Counted from the first letter of the stretch, positions 1 to 12,743 are shown. The stretch is DNA of 64,000 nt from Nilaparvata lugens (GCF_014356525.2 NC_052504.1:59478637-59542636), one strand, 5' to 3'. Notes: generated from the sequence alone by a model not told the origin. Numbers and translations: made by a program.

Positions 1-3000
1 CTTGATAAGGAAGTACATTATTCTAAAGTAATTTGAAGACTTTTGCGGCTACCATGAAACTTTTCTACTCTTGGTATTTTGATCGTGGAATAAGCAAGCA
101 GTTTTTCAATTAACAATACTGGAGTTCAGGAAGAACATTCCTTGCACAGCTCTACAAAATCAGTGTGATCTATTTGATGAAACTTTCCTTGAATAATCTA
201 ACGCCATCGGTGACTACAATCAACAAAATTTTGTCTTTGTTAACCATTATCCACTTGGTGAATCTATCCAAGCTTCGAGCTGTTTTCATAATCGATTTTC
301 GTGAAGCATGCCCCGGATTAGCCTTTGTATCGATGTATGGTAGTTTCAAAGGTAATACGCTAGTGAATGGAGCATCGATGGGGGAAGCTGAATTCCACGA
401 TAGGGAGTTTGTGCAAGCATATAATACAATGGAAGCAATTTATCGTCTACCCCTTCTCCTCAAACTCAAAATAACTTTCCCTTGGAAGTGATATACATGT
501 ACATCTTTCTACTCGGTGAAAAGTACCGTATGTCCACTATATATTCTTTAAAAGGTTTGTCAAAGAAAAGGATGAGATACACTAATGGGTGGAAAAGGTT
601 GTGTATTTGAGAGGAAAAATCATACATAACTTCTGTGATGAATGAGAGAATACCAGTTTATGAAGTAGTCACAATGAGGAAGTTCACATTGGCAAACAGA
701 ATAATTTACTTGAAATTACGTTATAGAAGAAAATGGGACATGTTTTCCGAGTCTTGAAAGAGATTTCCTATTCCCTACTCCCTTCATTGGCCAAAATTTA
801 CATAAGATCTTAGCCGACGAGTAAATCATAATGCGTTTTGCTTGTTAAATCATTATTCAATTTGAAAGATCTCCCTATGAGAGCAAAACCTTAATAGAAC
901 AGAGCCAATAAGAACCGTTTGTTTGAGCTCTTAGAATGAGGGAATATATATCAATTTACAAATATATAAAGTGTCTCCATTATAAATTGTAAAACTTTGC
1001 AAGGTAGGATTATTTCATGTAGAGCTTCAGGAAAATCAGCTGGCTTCTTGTCTCTATTCATGTTCAGCTTCAGCTTTACGATTCATCATTGATATACACT
1101 GCATCCAATGGATGAATAATATTCGGAAAAATAATTCATTGTGAATACCTTTCAATAATTGTTATCATCCTTCATCCCATATCCTCATACCCACATTCCC
1201 TCCACGTTCCTGATTCCTTTCATACTCTCTCGAGGATTGAAGGATTTACTAGTACATGGTTATCATAAGTGGAAATCCTAACATTCCTCTCCTATTCTCG
1301 CATTTCCCCATGTAGCCTGTTACCTTGCATTATTTGTGTTTCATAATTGTACTTTGTTCGTATTCCGATTTTTGTATTTTGATTTTATTTTGCGGGTTTC
1401 ATTTTCAATAAATATGTATTTGAATAAAACTTTATTCAAAACCGTTCTGTGCAGGAATCTAGAACCAAATTGGATATATCTCTCAAATCGCCAAGATAAC
1501 GCGGTAGGAGAGCTTTAATGCAGTTGAATATCATGATCCACAAGACTGAATTAATTCAAAAGCAGTATGAATTGAGGAAATCTATGAGTAATATAGTTTG
1601 CAGTGTTATGATAAGCTTTGACAACTTCTAGATAGGTGAGTTACAGATGGAATAACATTGAGGGCTCAGTTATAACTTCCTTGTCTACAAATTCATCACG
1701 TAACAAACTTCAGCCAACTCTGCAATTACCAACCAACTGTAGGGAGGACTGTCAGTGACTATCACCATAACAACAAAACAAGGTCAATTTCCAGCACAAA
1801 GGCTTAGTACGTGAAGAAGTTGTCCAGAGCTTTCAGGGTCTACAAAACTACTGTCCGTATCTCGTCGGACGTTGTAATTCGCTGTGACATCAGGCGGAAT
1901 GATCAATCCCTAAGTGACTAATCCCATGTCGGTTCCCACTCATCTCAACTGAAATCATTTGTGTTGGAGTAGAACGGTAGCAATTCCATAGCTGCGGTGT
2001 CCAATTAATAAAAGGTTTGTAGTATAGGTGAGCCCCAGATTACTGTGAGGAAGAAACAGAACCCTTCAAATGTTCAAGTAATTGCCTGTCTCGACAAAAA
2101 AATTCACTGCTCCAACTCTTGAAAGGGAGAATGCATGGAAAAGCTGCTCGCTCTGAATTGAAAACTCAGATGGTTGGATGTCCGAGGCTACTTTTTCTTC
2201 ATTGAAAGTGGTCATATCTCTTTCCATCAGCCTAATGAAAAAGTCGTTAGATAACACTCCACTTATACTGGGAAATAACGAAGTATGATCAAAATCTACT
2301 TCTTGAAAAATCATAATGTTATTCAATTTCAATTAAGAATTTGATTTTGGATGATTGAGTTGTTTTTTTTCATTTAACTCAAAACTGAGAACAAATAACG
2401 TTTTATCTCTAAATGAACAAGAAGGGGTGGGAGTGGATATTAACTGACTCTCAGCTCTAGTAGAAAATGGAAGTGAATTCTATGAAAATTGTTGAGGAAT
2501 GACTTTTATAGATAATTATTCAATCATATAAACATTTTTGTACATAACAGTTTAGCATTTCTATATTGGAAATTCTTGTATTCAGTCATGAAAAAGTGAT
2601 TGCAAAATGGCCCGATGGAGAAAAAATACAATACACGTTGAAGTTGAGAAAATAAAAATGATTTTTCAGAACAAATTATGTGGAAACAACGGAAGATAAC
2701 AGATTGTTTGATCCACAACATTAAATTTTCCGGAAATATCAGGAATGAATTTGAAGATTTGGAATATTGAATGAAGTAATTAGTTAGATAACAATTCAAT
2801 GATTTCGATGCTGGAATCACGAAAAGAAATTGAATCCTTAAAATAGAATAGGAAAATTCCACTGGAAAAAAATGAAAATAATTGAATAATCTTCAACATC
2901 GTTCATAGCGGTTTTATTTAGAAAAAAGTCATTGCAAAACAGCGTTCATTAATGGATGAGCAAAACAAGTCTATCTTCTCTTTTTTTTGCTTCTATTGGG

Positions 3001-3357
3001 ATGATTTTGAATACAATTTAATGAAAACTGCAGCCGCCTCCGGCTAAATCCAGCTTATTGATCATTGCCATGCAAATTCAGCTGCTGATGGTAATTAATC
3101 ATCAAGCTCCCAATAAAATAGCGGAGAAGGAATAGGATTGGCGGCGGTCCTGTCTGAGAAGGAAGGGCTACATCTGTAATGTGATTAATGATATTAGTCA
3201 GTAAGCCTCTATAACTGGCTTTGCGTTGGTGGCGAATGAACAAGGAGCGTCACGCTTCTATTTGTGCTTAGCGCTCTCCGCTCCACACTCCGCTCCACCT
3301 GTCTACACCAGCCGCTGCACGTGACTAATGAAATATTCACTGATGCTTTGAAGATGA

Positions 3358-3398
3358 TGCCTGCACTGCTTGCCTGCACTGCTTGCCTGCACTTGCCT
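3358..3398. repeat. Short tandem repeat, TGCCTGCACTGCT-like
   Basis: About three imperfect copies of a 13-bp unit lie head to tail (TGCCTGCACTGCT, then a second full copy, then a partial one). It lies in a locally GC-richer patch of otherwise AT-rich DNA. No function is inferred. Confidence 0.6.
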
Positions 3399-4679
3399 CG
3401 TCGCAATCACAGTTCTAGTTCCGCAACGGTACTTGAAAGCATTCCTTTGTCTCGACTCGATCGAATCGTCACAGCCAATCACTTGGAAACTTGGCAAATC
3501 TGGGGCAGCTGCTATTGAGAAGCATGTCGGTTGGTGTCTTGAGCAGCAAACCTGCATCAGAATCTATTCAGCTCTATTAACATATCCATCTCGTTGATGG
3601 AAATTTACTAGATGTTATGCCAATTTACTTAATGGAGCTATACTTCTTGATCAGAGCTTTCGGTACTAACTCATCAATGAGTAGCGTTATTTATTTCAAT
3701 ATAAGTTTGAAATATGATTGAAAAACTTGATTCATAATTAATTTGAAAAAGTTACACGTTATCAATACTTTTATTTTTTTTTCAATTTGTTGATGATAGT
3801 TAATAATTATGATGGAATATTAGTAATATTAGTAAGTCATATATTCATAATGTAGGAATGATAACTTGTGATTATGATGAAGCATAAATAGAACAAGAAA
3901 CACTTTTATAAGAGTAATCTTGGTTATACTGATATTTCCTTTGCATGAAATCAATAGGACTCATATTAACTTGAAACCAATTGGGAATTGGGAATCAATA
4001 TTTCGAGCATCTTCCCATTCAAGTTTAATTTTCCATCCTGTAACCCTTGAAATGGGTGTTGGGGATCATGTATGGGAATAAAATTCATATTTATTCGATA
4101 ATCATGAAGATGATGATGATGATGACCAATAACAGATTCCACAGAATATATTGGAATCATAAACAGGGTTCTTGTCTGACCATGTTGAGTGTTACGATAC
4201 AGTCATACTAAAATGACTCATTCGTACTCTTTACATATTTTTCTATTCCTTATACATCAATATTATCACCAGTTGATCCTTAGAATCAATCCAACACAGT
4301 AGAGAGAAAGATATGCAATTACAGGAGTGTAGTTGGCTCAGTGTATCTAGAAATGATGATACATCACGATTAAATAGACTCTGTTCAACAAACTAACTCA
4401 CTCCTCCACAGACAAGTGAACAAAGTAGCTTAGCAGCCTTTAGTGAACTACTCCATTAAATCGCATATACTATGCAAATTCTCCATCAGCGTCAACTTCG
4501 GAATGTAGGAAACGTGAATTGAATTCTGTTACATGCCGAAGTAACCGAACATCCTCTTTCCCGACTGGCGAAGCGGAAAAGCTGCAACTGCTTAGATGAT
4601 GATGAGTGTAGTTGATGGGGGTGGTTGATGGTATATGAGAGGGGAGTGGGGACAATGGTCGTTATTTCACAGGTGTCAA

Positions 4680-4800
4680 GCGCAGCACCCAACGCGGCCG
4701 CGGAGGAGGAGCAGTGAAGCGATTCGCTGTTGACCGCGAAGCGACCTCTACTGCTTGTTTTAGAGCCTGCCGACCGCGTTGAATAATTCAGTCCGGTTCA
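4680..4800. other. GC-rich island with GCGGCCGC site
   Basis: A patch of about 120 bp is much richer in G, C and CpG than its surroundings, with an eight-base GCGGCCGC and several GCGA/CGCG words. It could be a promoter or first-exon fragment, or a short terminal exon: after a CACAG acceptor-like site near 4672 a frame reads 14 codons to a TGA. No neighbouring exon supports this, so it is recorded only as a composition anomaly. Confidence 0.3.
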
Positions 4801-5869
4801 CAACCACAAGCGACCCTTGTTTACGTTGGCAAATACGACGACTCCATGTCATGTGCACTGTCGCATATGTGTGTGTTTGTGAGTCCACGCCACATATTAA
4901 TGTATGTGTTGAATATGGGTATGAATATGCGTGACCAACATCACCAGTGAAGCCCCACCACCATTATCATTTTATTATCTCTCTGAAAAAGGTCGTCCAG
5001 AGAAGATCGTCCCCGCACTGATATGAGTTCACCAAAGAAACCGGTGCAACACAATCATATGCAAATTGTATTGCTAGGATGCCAGCTGAGCCAGCAAAGT
5101 ATGACACAATAAGCGCAGGAAAACATTAACCCGACAAAAATATGGCGTAAGGATAAAACGACATGAGCTCCTGGATTAGAGCGTATGCTGCGCAAAATAA
5201 ATTCTATTACATGCACAACAATATGAACCCATTTCTTGTGAACATATCTGTTGGGAATCATATTGGTTTTTATGGATCATGAGTGTAGAAATATGATGAA
5301 AACCTGTCAAAAACTTCTAAGTTTATTTTAATTGTTTTGATCTGTGCAATAAATTCTCATAGTTCAATAGCAAGGAATTTTAATTGAATAAAGTATAATT
5401 CATTCTTTACAGGATATGCTAGTTGAATGAGATTATATTCCAATACTAAAATCATTGAAATCTCTTAAATCATTTGAAATTTTATTAATGAATCAATGAG
5501 AAGGAAAATACGAATGGTTCTCACATCAGAAGCAAAAGGAATATGGAATATATGGAAATTTGGTCTGCTAATCACAAGAGCGAGTACAATAGCAGGAACA
5601 GAAAATATTATCTAAATATCTGATATATATATATACAATATAAATAAGTCTTTTCCATTATTCAATCAATCATAGAATGATTCTAAGAATTCAAGCCAAA
5701 ATACAATGAAGGTGTATCAATTTCCAAGATGATTGTCTTATGAAAACATATCAAATAAGAATCAAAACCTTTCAGAATGTAGACATACAGTAGAGATAGT
5801 AGTACATCAAATAGAAAGAAAGGCTCTCCATGAAATTTATGGAATCGAAAATGGAAACGTATATAAGAA

Positions 5870-6462
5870 ACTAGCCGTCAGGCTCGCTTGGCTCGCCATA
5901 TCCGTCTAGCCAGGGGGCTCCGCCCCCTGGACCCCCGACTGGATCGTCCAAGAATGAGATCAGCAAGCTCGCTTCGCTCGCCTGCATTTTTCATTTGTAG
6001 GACGATCCAGTCGGCTAGTAATATAATATTCCCAGGAATAGCTCTGATTGAAGTAGCAGTGCCCAATCAATTTTTCCGCTATAAATGCATTTCAATCTTG
6101 GTGCCAACCTAACAAAGTCAACTCAACTTAATGCCAACCTGACAAAATCATTAATTTAGTTACCAGTTAACAACTGTTTCGAAGAGGTACTCTCTTTAGA
6201 TTAACATAATGGTATGGACATTTTTCAATTATAATTTAGAGAATAAGAAGAATATACATGCTAAAAGACGAACTTTAAACCCTTAAAAACCACCCTTAGA
6301 GTTGAAATATTGCCAAAAGATTTCTTAGTGCGCCTCTAAAGGGCCAACTGAACATACCTACCAAATTTGAACGTTTTTGGTCCGGTAGATTTTTAGTTCT
6401 GCGAGTGAGTGAGTCAGTCAGTCAGTGAGTGAGTGCCATTTCGCTTTTATATATAGATAGTA
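5870..6462 (+). repeat. Dispersed repeat with CGCTTCGCTCGC blocks and GAGTGAGTCAGT stretch
   Basis: The block opens with CTAGCCGTCAGGCTCGCTTG and contains a GC hairpin (AGGGGGCTCCGCCCCCT). It then has GCTCGCTTCGCTCGCCTGCA and ends with alternating GAGT/CAGT runs followed by TTTCGCTTTTATATATAGAT. The first 120 bp match, in the opposite orientation, parts of the duplicated unit near 25170-25300 and 27347-27475. At least three copies of one family therefore occur in the window. The class (MITE, Helitron or other) is not clear. I recall similar sequence from planthopper genomes, but this is unverified. Confidence 0.55.
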
Positions 6463-6700
6463 TTTTTCTTATGCTTACATACGTTTCTATTTTCGCTAGA
6501 GCATTGATGTTTCTTGATGGAAATTCAAGATTGTCACCAAATTCGGTTGATATGACTTCTCTCAGCTTATTAATGCAAATATCATCTTTAGAGCAGAATG
6601 AATAAAATTAAGATCACTTTTTTTAAGGTTGTGCAAAGGCTGAAAATAAACTTTCTACTGGTGATATTTTTCGAATTGTATATCATCCAGCTATCAAAAT
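6463..6700. repeat. Dispersed repeat piece shared with 44.2 kb
   Basis: The part from about 6620 (GTGCAAAGGCTGAAAATAAA through a TTGTATATCATCCAGCTATC stretch) is recognisably similar to 44197-44300. There the same words appear in the same order: GTGCAACGGCTAGAAAAAAG, then TTGTATACTATCAAGCTATG, then GTTTTCTCAAGAGAAAA. This is a diverged interspersed repeat with no coding content. Its left edge is not clear. Confidence 0.5.
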
Positions 6701-7153
6701 GAAAAAGTTTTCTCAGGAGAATTTTTTTTCCAATCATTACTTTTTGAGATATGAGCGCCTGAAGTTTGAATTTTTGGGACAGGACATTCCAAATTCGGTG
6801 AGAGATAAATCCATGATATTCAGAGGATGAATTCTTCATGGTCTTGTTGATTGGTTCAACGAAAAATTGCTAAAAATATCAATTTTTGAGAATTCTTTTG
6901 TCATTCAATTTACTAAAAATGACCAAAAATAACTCAACTAAAAGTTATTTCTGGTCATTTTTGGTAAACTCAATAACGTTCTCAGAAATTTATTATTCAA
7001 TCAACAAAATACCATGAAGAATTTATCCTCCGAATCTCATTGATTTATCTCTTACCGAATTTGAAATGTCCTGTCCCAAAAATTTGAACTTTAGGTGATC
7101 ATATCTCAAAAAGTAGTGATTGGGAAAAAATGTTTACCTGAGAAAACTTTTTC
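6701..7153. repeat. Large imperfect inverted repeat (foldback element)
   Basis: The left arm (about 6701-6935) and right arm (about 6937-7153) are reverse complements with moderate divergence, meeting at a centre near 6936. Matching landmarks are AAAAGTTTTCTCAGG at the left end against CCTGAGAAAACTTTTT at the right end. Inside them, TTTTGGGACAGGACATT faces ATGTCCTGTCCCAAAA. At the centre, AAAATGACCAAAAATAACT faces AGTTATTTCTGGTCATTTTT. There is essentially no loop, so the whole block could fold as one long hairpin. It is a foldback or MITE-like element, or a source of hairpin RNA if transcribed. Confidence 0.75.
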
Positions 7154-8150
7154 TCTTTTTCTTCCCTTCCATACAATTTTTCTCTTTCCGAATCTTCAAT
7201 TTATTCCACCTTTACATTGCATGCTTCCCCAGCTGAATAACTCAAAATTACTTTTCTACCCTCTTCAATTACGATTTAAATGGTTTTCTGATTGCAGGTC
7301 TCGTTGAAATACCACCTCATTCGTCTCCCTCCCATATCTCAAATTCCCAACTAATAATCATTCCTGAAAAGATCTCAAACAATGAATAATTCAATTATTG
7401 AAATTTCCTTTGAATTTTCAACAGACAGATCAATTAAAAGCGAGATGATTGCATAATTTCATTACAATCTTTCAGTTTCTCATGTTAATATACTTTGGAC
7501 AGGTTGATGAAATAGCTTTTTCCATCAACTAATTTAATCTTCTCGATACTGGTACGGTAACAACATTAACATCAAATTGAATATAACTGAAGAGAATGAA
7601 GGGATGGGAAATATGAAAAATCAGTTGAATTGACCAATAACTATCCTGCCGTCTCCGATCATAAGGATATTCCAGTTTAGATTCTAGCTGCTTCAATTGA
7701 ATTTGGATTTACTAATTTGCCAAAAAATACAAAAAACTTCACCAAGAATAAAAAAAAACACTTATACTGGCTATTTAGCGCTTTATTCTATTGGTTTGGT
7801 GAAAACAATCAAAAGCATGAGTTTTTCCATAGTAAATCGCTCCAAAGCACAGAAGGATCTCGATAAAAAATAATCAGAAATGATCAATAGCCTCATCGAT
7901 TCTTTGTTCCTGAATAATATTCTGATAGGAATAGAAACTAGCATTTGTAGAAGAAAATCCAATTATAAATTATTTGGAATCAACTAATATTTTTTTAGGA
8001 ATTGTATTTTCAATTGATCTTCTCTATTTGAGCAACTGGTGTGATTGAACATCGGTATGCATGCATTATAATTATGATTATAGCTATAACTGAACTGAAC
8101 AGTGGCATCTCAAAAGATAAACAGCGATTGTTCATGGCTGGCGATAATAA
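7154..8150. other. Non-coding stretch, nothing recognised
   Basis: AT-rich sequence without a supported gene. A piece at 7717-7760 (TTTGCCAAAAAATAC followed by AAAAAACTTCACC) resembles the 3' end of the LINE remnant at 38.8 kb and may be a small LINE tail fragment. Confidence 0.4.
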
Positions 8151-8151
8151 T

Positions 8152-8292
8152 GCGAACAGAACGAGGAAGTCGCGGTCTCAGTCGATACCAATAAAAAACT
8201 GTTAATGATATAAACATTGAAATGTTATCCTGGTGAACGGGAATCGAGACGTAACCGTACTGTTCATGAGAATGTTTTACAATGAGTTACAT
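8152..8292. repeat. Diverged repeat copy 1 (partner at 20105-20250)
   Basis: The block shares an ordered series of words with 20105-20250. These are GCGAACAGAACGAG, then a CAATACCA/GATACCAATAA segment, then GGTGAACGGGAATCGAGAC against GGTGAATGGAAATCGAGAC. ATAACCGTAATGTTGATAG and TTTTACAAT-type words follow. The two copies are clearly related but diverged by substitutions and small indels. No protein frame is maintained, so it is treated as an interspersed repeat of unknown class. Confidence 0.55.
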
Positions 8293-9468
8293 GAAGGTCG
8301 AACGCAGTCGCGACTTACATTGAAACCGCAATATCGACCTGATCATTCTTTTCTTATCTCAACGATTACTATTATAATATCATAATATAATAATTTTTGA
8401 GCGTGGTAGAGTTTTCGGGTGCAACCATATTTTATATTTCTCTTGAGAATATCAACAACTTTGGAGTTGAGAAAAGTTCTCCATTCTTTTCCTAAGCCAA
8501 AATGAACAAACAATGAATTTTTATTGGTTCTATGAACTTGGAATAGTGACTAGCAATTCTTATTGGTTCCCTTAACTTGAAAATGTGACTAGCATACATT
8601 TTTACTTATATTATTCAAACATTTTTTGACTCACGATGAGAAACTGCACACAGAAGCGGAATGCAATAATTTGTGAGCTTGGATCTATCGCATCTGCATG
8701 GACATCACGTCCTCATAGAGTGGGCTAACCAAGCCTGGCAGGCTGGCCGCTCTGCTCTCATTCAGTCAGATGCAGAAAAAGTTTAGTACGTAAATGCCTC
8801 TCTCCGTCCATCCCACATCACAAAAACCCACACCCTGCAGCATCATGGATGTGACCTGTACACCAACTACCAAAGTCCGCTAAAGCTCGACCATTTCCTG
8901 GATTTGGCATCCGATGGATTTTTTCACGGTTCACCATCAAAAAAGTGCTTCGGAAGCTCATACAGTACTTTTCTAAATGCAATTCGAGTTGGTTTCTCGT
9001 ATTCCATATCACCTATGGAATATGAAATAGATTGGGTATCAATTTATCACCCACTAAGGTGGGCGGATGAGCTAATAAAATCCAATTCATTCGTACTTCA
9101 AAACTTCAATATCTGTTTATGTGAGAGTGAAGTATCATGTGAGAGTTATCCTATACAGCACCAAGAATCAAATCAAAGAATAGCTGATAAAACCTTTCCA
9201 CATCCGTTCTCCGTGAAAACATATAAACAACTGCACTACTCTTAATCTTCCCTCATGAAGATGAAATGAAGATTTTGAACATTCCCTCTTCTTCAAAACC
9301 CCAAAATAATTTTATTAGTGATTTTCGACTTGGTACACAATAATCCAAGACATTTTTTAGTAGGATGAAACAAGAGCTGTAATATTTTGTAGTATTTTTT
9401 AGTTAATCCAATGTTCTGCAATTCTTATAGATATTATTCTTATACATGCTGGAATTCTGAATCACCAA
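8293..9468. other. Non-coding stretch, nothing recognised
   Basis: No gene is supported. A 113-codon plus-strand frame at 8904-9245 has no recognisable motif, no convincing composition and no splice context. I do not call it. Confidence 0.4.
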
Positions 9469-9708
9469 AGACGATGACTAGACTCTATTCTTTTTAATAT
9501 AATATCAAGATATTCCTTAAGAATCCCATCCAAGTTATACTGAATTTTGAAGGTGTATGTGAATGTCTCTCTGATATTATTCCTCTCAAGACGGTGACTA
9601 AAATCCATTTTTTTTAATATAACATCAAGATATTCCTTAAGAATCACATCCAAATTATACTGAATCCTGAAGGTGTATGTGATTGTTTCTCTGTGTGTTT
9701 CGACTTGA
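9469..9708 (-). repeat. Two-copy 120-bp tandem repeat
   Basis: Unit 1 starts at 9469 (AGACGATGACTAGACTC) and unit 2 at 9589 (AGACGGTGACTAAAATCC), a spacing of 120 bp. Both contain the shared core ATATCAAGATATTCCTTAAG and GAAGGTGTATGTGA. Because 120 is a multiple of three, the minus-strand frame 9653-9462 reads the same peptide pattern twice (ILKEYLDVILKK and ILKEYLDIILKR). This could be a repeat-containing exon. A non-coding tandem duplication is the simpler reading because no start, splice or homologue is evident. Confidence 0.65.
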
Positions 9709-11509
9709 ACATCTTCATTCCTATCCGTTCAGTTCCCTCCTTATCCAAGAGTCACCATGTCCTATAAAAAAACTTCCATGACAGTCATAAAAACATACAG
9801 AAATAAGAAGAAAACGAAGTTTTATGTGGAATGTGATACATTATTCATGACAGATGAATAAAAATTCAATGAATAAGGATGCTATCACAGGAAGAATTCC
9901 TTGCTTATACTTCTCTATGGACGAGAGCAGAATAATTATTTTGTCTATAGAAACTGAGAATCGAAGGATATTGAAGAGCTGCTACAATAACTATACCTAG
10001 TTCGAAGAACATAAAATGATAGGATGAAGTGGATCAAGGATATTTGGCGGAAATGTTGGCTTATAAGCGATCACTGATAGTTCATGAATAGATCTCACAT
10101 GATTTTATTAATCACATGATGATCACATTTTCACATCACATAATCACATAATCACATTTTTGATCACATGATGTGATCTCACATGACATTATCTTGATTG
10201 GATTCAATTCCCAGATTGATTCCAGTCCCATTGCAGATTGTTGATAAATTTAATCCTGTAAACAGGTAGCATGTGTGGACTCTGTTTATTGAATGAGGAA
10301 TCAATTTTGCAATATACACATGATGTTGTAATGTGTATATTATAGTAGTATTATATAGAGAATGAGTCAACAAAATCCATTTCAATGCCCAGCATGCATC
10401 ATTCCGAGTCTTGCATGGAATGCAGGACATCCTTGGCCTTGTCGATTAGTACAATTTGTGTTCCAAAATTTTTATTATATATCCAAGGTAATCATATGAC
10501 GATAATTGATAATTGATATAAGAATATACCTTGTTATAAGTAGAGAATGTTCCGTTCAGTGCAGGTCAAATAATTTTGTACGTGATCCCAGAAGAAGTTC
10601 AACAGAAAATGGTTAATAGCCCTTAATCAACCGCGATATCCTGATTCATGGAGTAAATTTCGAATTACGAGTAACCTCTAGTTGTGTAAGTTGTATTTCC
10701 AAGAAACAGTCAGTTGTGTTATTACGGTATTCTTCCATGAGAATTCGGAATGGAACGAATAAGATATTCTCATCCAGTGTTCAGTATTATAATATGATAC
10801 AAAAACCACTGAGCCGGTTCCCGTGGTGTGACAGTTTTTACATCAGTCTCTTTCAAATTAGAATTACATTAAATGATGAGAAGACTCAAAAACAAATATA
10901 ACTGTGATGAGGATCTGTAGCTAAGGAAGCAGTGGAAGCATGCTATGAGAAAATCTGTTACAATCTGCAGCTGACAGAAAACCGAGTTAAGTGGCCCAGC
11001 AAAGGCATCAATATAGTAAAAAGGAGAAACAGGAAAATTCCTTTATACAAGTTATTAGATTCTGTTCAGAGAGAAAGAATGCACTTTTGAAGGTGAATTT
11101 ATGAACCAAGTCTGAACAAGAGGGCTTTTCTCTCCAATTTTATAGCCATATTCAAAGGGATTTTTGAGCTCTTATGGAGGAAATTGGAGCACTGTCAATG
11201 TTGAGATCCGCAAATGAAGTCATAAATTGCATGAATTCACTAAGCATATACTGCACATAAAATGCATTCATCTTCTCTCTGGTGAGAATGACGCTTAGGA
11301 GACAATCAATCCATTATTTTCTAGGAAAATCGATAATCTCACATTGTAATAAATTGTTCTAACGATCATAGTTGATGTGAAATTTATTCTACCAAAATAT
11401 AATTTCTTGACGAACGATTTTTAAACAGTGTCTTCGATATCCACATCTCACTTCAACATCAGTCATTTGAAATTATCATAGATTCAGATGTATTTATCAA
11501 GTTCGTCTG
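9709..11509. other. Non-coding stretch apart from the ATCACAT repeat
   Basis: No supported gene, RNA or element is seen other than the simple repeat listed at 10088-10186. Confidence 0.4.
10088..10186. repeat. Degenerate ATCACAT-type simple repeat
   Basis: About 100 bp are built from variations of ATCACATGATG, ATCACATAATC and GATCACAT, many of them self-complementary (ATCATGTGAT words). It looks like a decayed short satellite or palindromic repeat. No coding content. Confidence 0.6.
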
Positions 11510-11677
11510 AAGCTGCGTACAGACTTGAGCACCACAAACACGCGCATTCTGCTTTTCATCAGTTGATCAAACGGTTATTATATTAACGGTTATTTGTACA
11601 GATGCATTAAAATACAGCATGTTATGAGCATCAACCGAAATGCATGTGTTCGTGGCGCATAGGTCTGTACGCACCTT
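11510..11677. mobile_element. MITE-like element with terminal inverted repeats
   Basis: The left end reads AAGCTGCGTACAGACTTGAG and the right end, reverse-complemented, reads AAGGTGCGTACAGACCTATG. The complementarity continues for about 35-40 bp with mismatches (CACCACAAACACGCGCATT against CGCCACGAACACATGCATTT). The interior has no coding frame. The length of about 170 bp fits a non-autonomous DNA transposon. I could not identify a clear target-site duplication, so the superfamily is open. Confidence 0.6.
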
Positions 11678-12609
11678 TACATCTATTCCTTATGACATGT
11701 TCTTCTAGCATCACCTGGTAACTGTCATTGGTAAAACGGTTACTACGGCCTATCTTGATAGTAAAAATTAAATTAGGAAAGGCTTCAAACTGGAAACGAA
11801 AACCAATACATTAGTTCTGTATTTGAACATGATTATTAGTTACAAGATAATTTCCAATTATGATTTTCAATGAGAGCGGTTCATGACTTCATGTTCCTAT
11901 AATAATTTTCAGCTTTGAAATTAAATTTTAACTCACCACCCTTCTCAATCTCATCGTTTGGACTCTACCTGTCCATTGATTTTCTTTTTCTCCATGAAGA
12001 TTCAATCATCAGAAATTTTTCAAGAGTAAACTATCAGGTGATATCAATTTCCTGTTTGATGCCCAGTTCAATGTTCAATAACCTATGAGAGTTTTTTTTC
12101 GGAGAAACCCCATCAGGCTCACATCATCCATCACTTTTGCGACATTCATCGCATCCCCAAAATACACATACCAACATACACAAACCACCCACCATCTCAC
12201 TGATGTATTGAGCACGGTAGACGAGTAAGTAGGTCATGGGGCTCCAACTCTAGCCAGAGTGAACCAAACAAGGAATCTGATGAATTCTCTTCCATAACTA
12301 ATGGCACTCCTCCAACATTAATGACTAGAATTTCGTACTGAGACTATTCTCACTATTTCTTATCGAGGTGAGATCAGAATTTTTACTGCTACAAATATAA
12401 ATTGCCATTTCTTTTGAAAATGAATCTAAGGGTAGCCAATAACGACAGGACAATTTATTGTGTTGAACATGTGTGTACACAGACGTCGTCATACATTGTT
12501 GTGTCATCATAGCGAATGACTTCGAACACAAGTTTTTTGAGGTTAGGTCTCGGTATCTTCGATTTTTTATGGTCTTTTCTTCGCTGCTCTATTCGACTTT
12601 CAATTATTT
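11678..12609. other. Non-coding stretch, nothing recognised
   Basis: No supported gene. The part immediately left of the LINE (12535-12609) could belong to the LINE target or to an earlier truncated copy. Confidence 0.4.
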
Positions 12610-12647
12610 CTGTATTATTATAGTATGTAATTTCCTAGTTGTTTATC

Positions 12648-12743
<96 letters not shown>
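12610..12743. repeat. LINE-tail-like 40-bp block followed by (ATT)n
   Basis: Sequence 12610-12650 (TGTATTATTATAGTATGTAA, then TTTCCTAGTTGTTTATCTATT) is nearly identical to 17538-17579 at the far end of the LINE. In both places it runs straight into a long (ATT)n tract (here to about 12743). The block is the 3' end of the LINE, so a truncated older copy or tandem insertion appears to sit directly upstream of the full-length copy. Poly-Leu and poly-Tyr frames across the tract are artefacts. Confidence 0.7.

Larger units (their letters stand above)
1..5869. other. Non-coding stretch, nothing recognised
   Basis: AT-rich DNA with no open reading frame that I can tie to a family. The longest frames, such as 165-491 on the plus strand, have no recognisable motif and no flanking splice or promoter evidence. 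Visible sub-structure is limited to short GC-rich patches near 3.2-3.5 kb (imperfect repeats of TGCCTGCACTGCT at 3358-3398) and 4.68-4.80 kb, which are listed separately. Confidence 0.5.

Noticed and set aside
165..491. 108-codon plus-strand frame
   Set aside because: No recognisable domain, no splice or promoter context; a frame of this length is not rare by chance.
8904..9245. 113-codon plus-strand frame
   Set aside because: Not similar to any family I know and without gene context; left unannotated.
10088..10186. Possible CRISPR-like array of ATCACAT repeats
   Set aside because: Repeats are short, degenerate and without regular unique spacers, and the DNA is eukaryotic.
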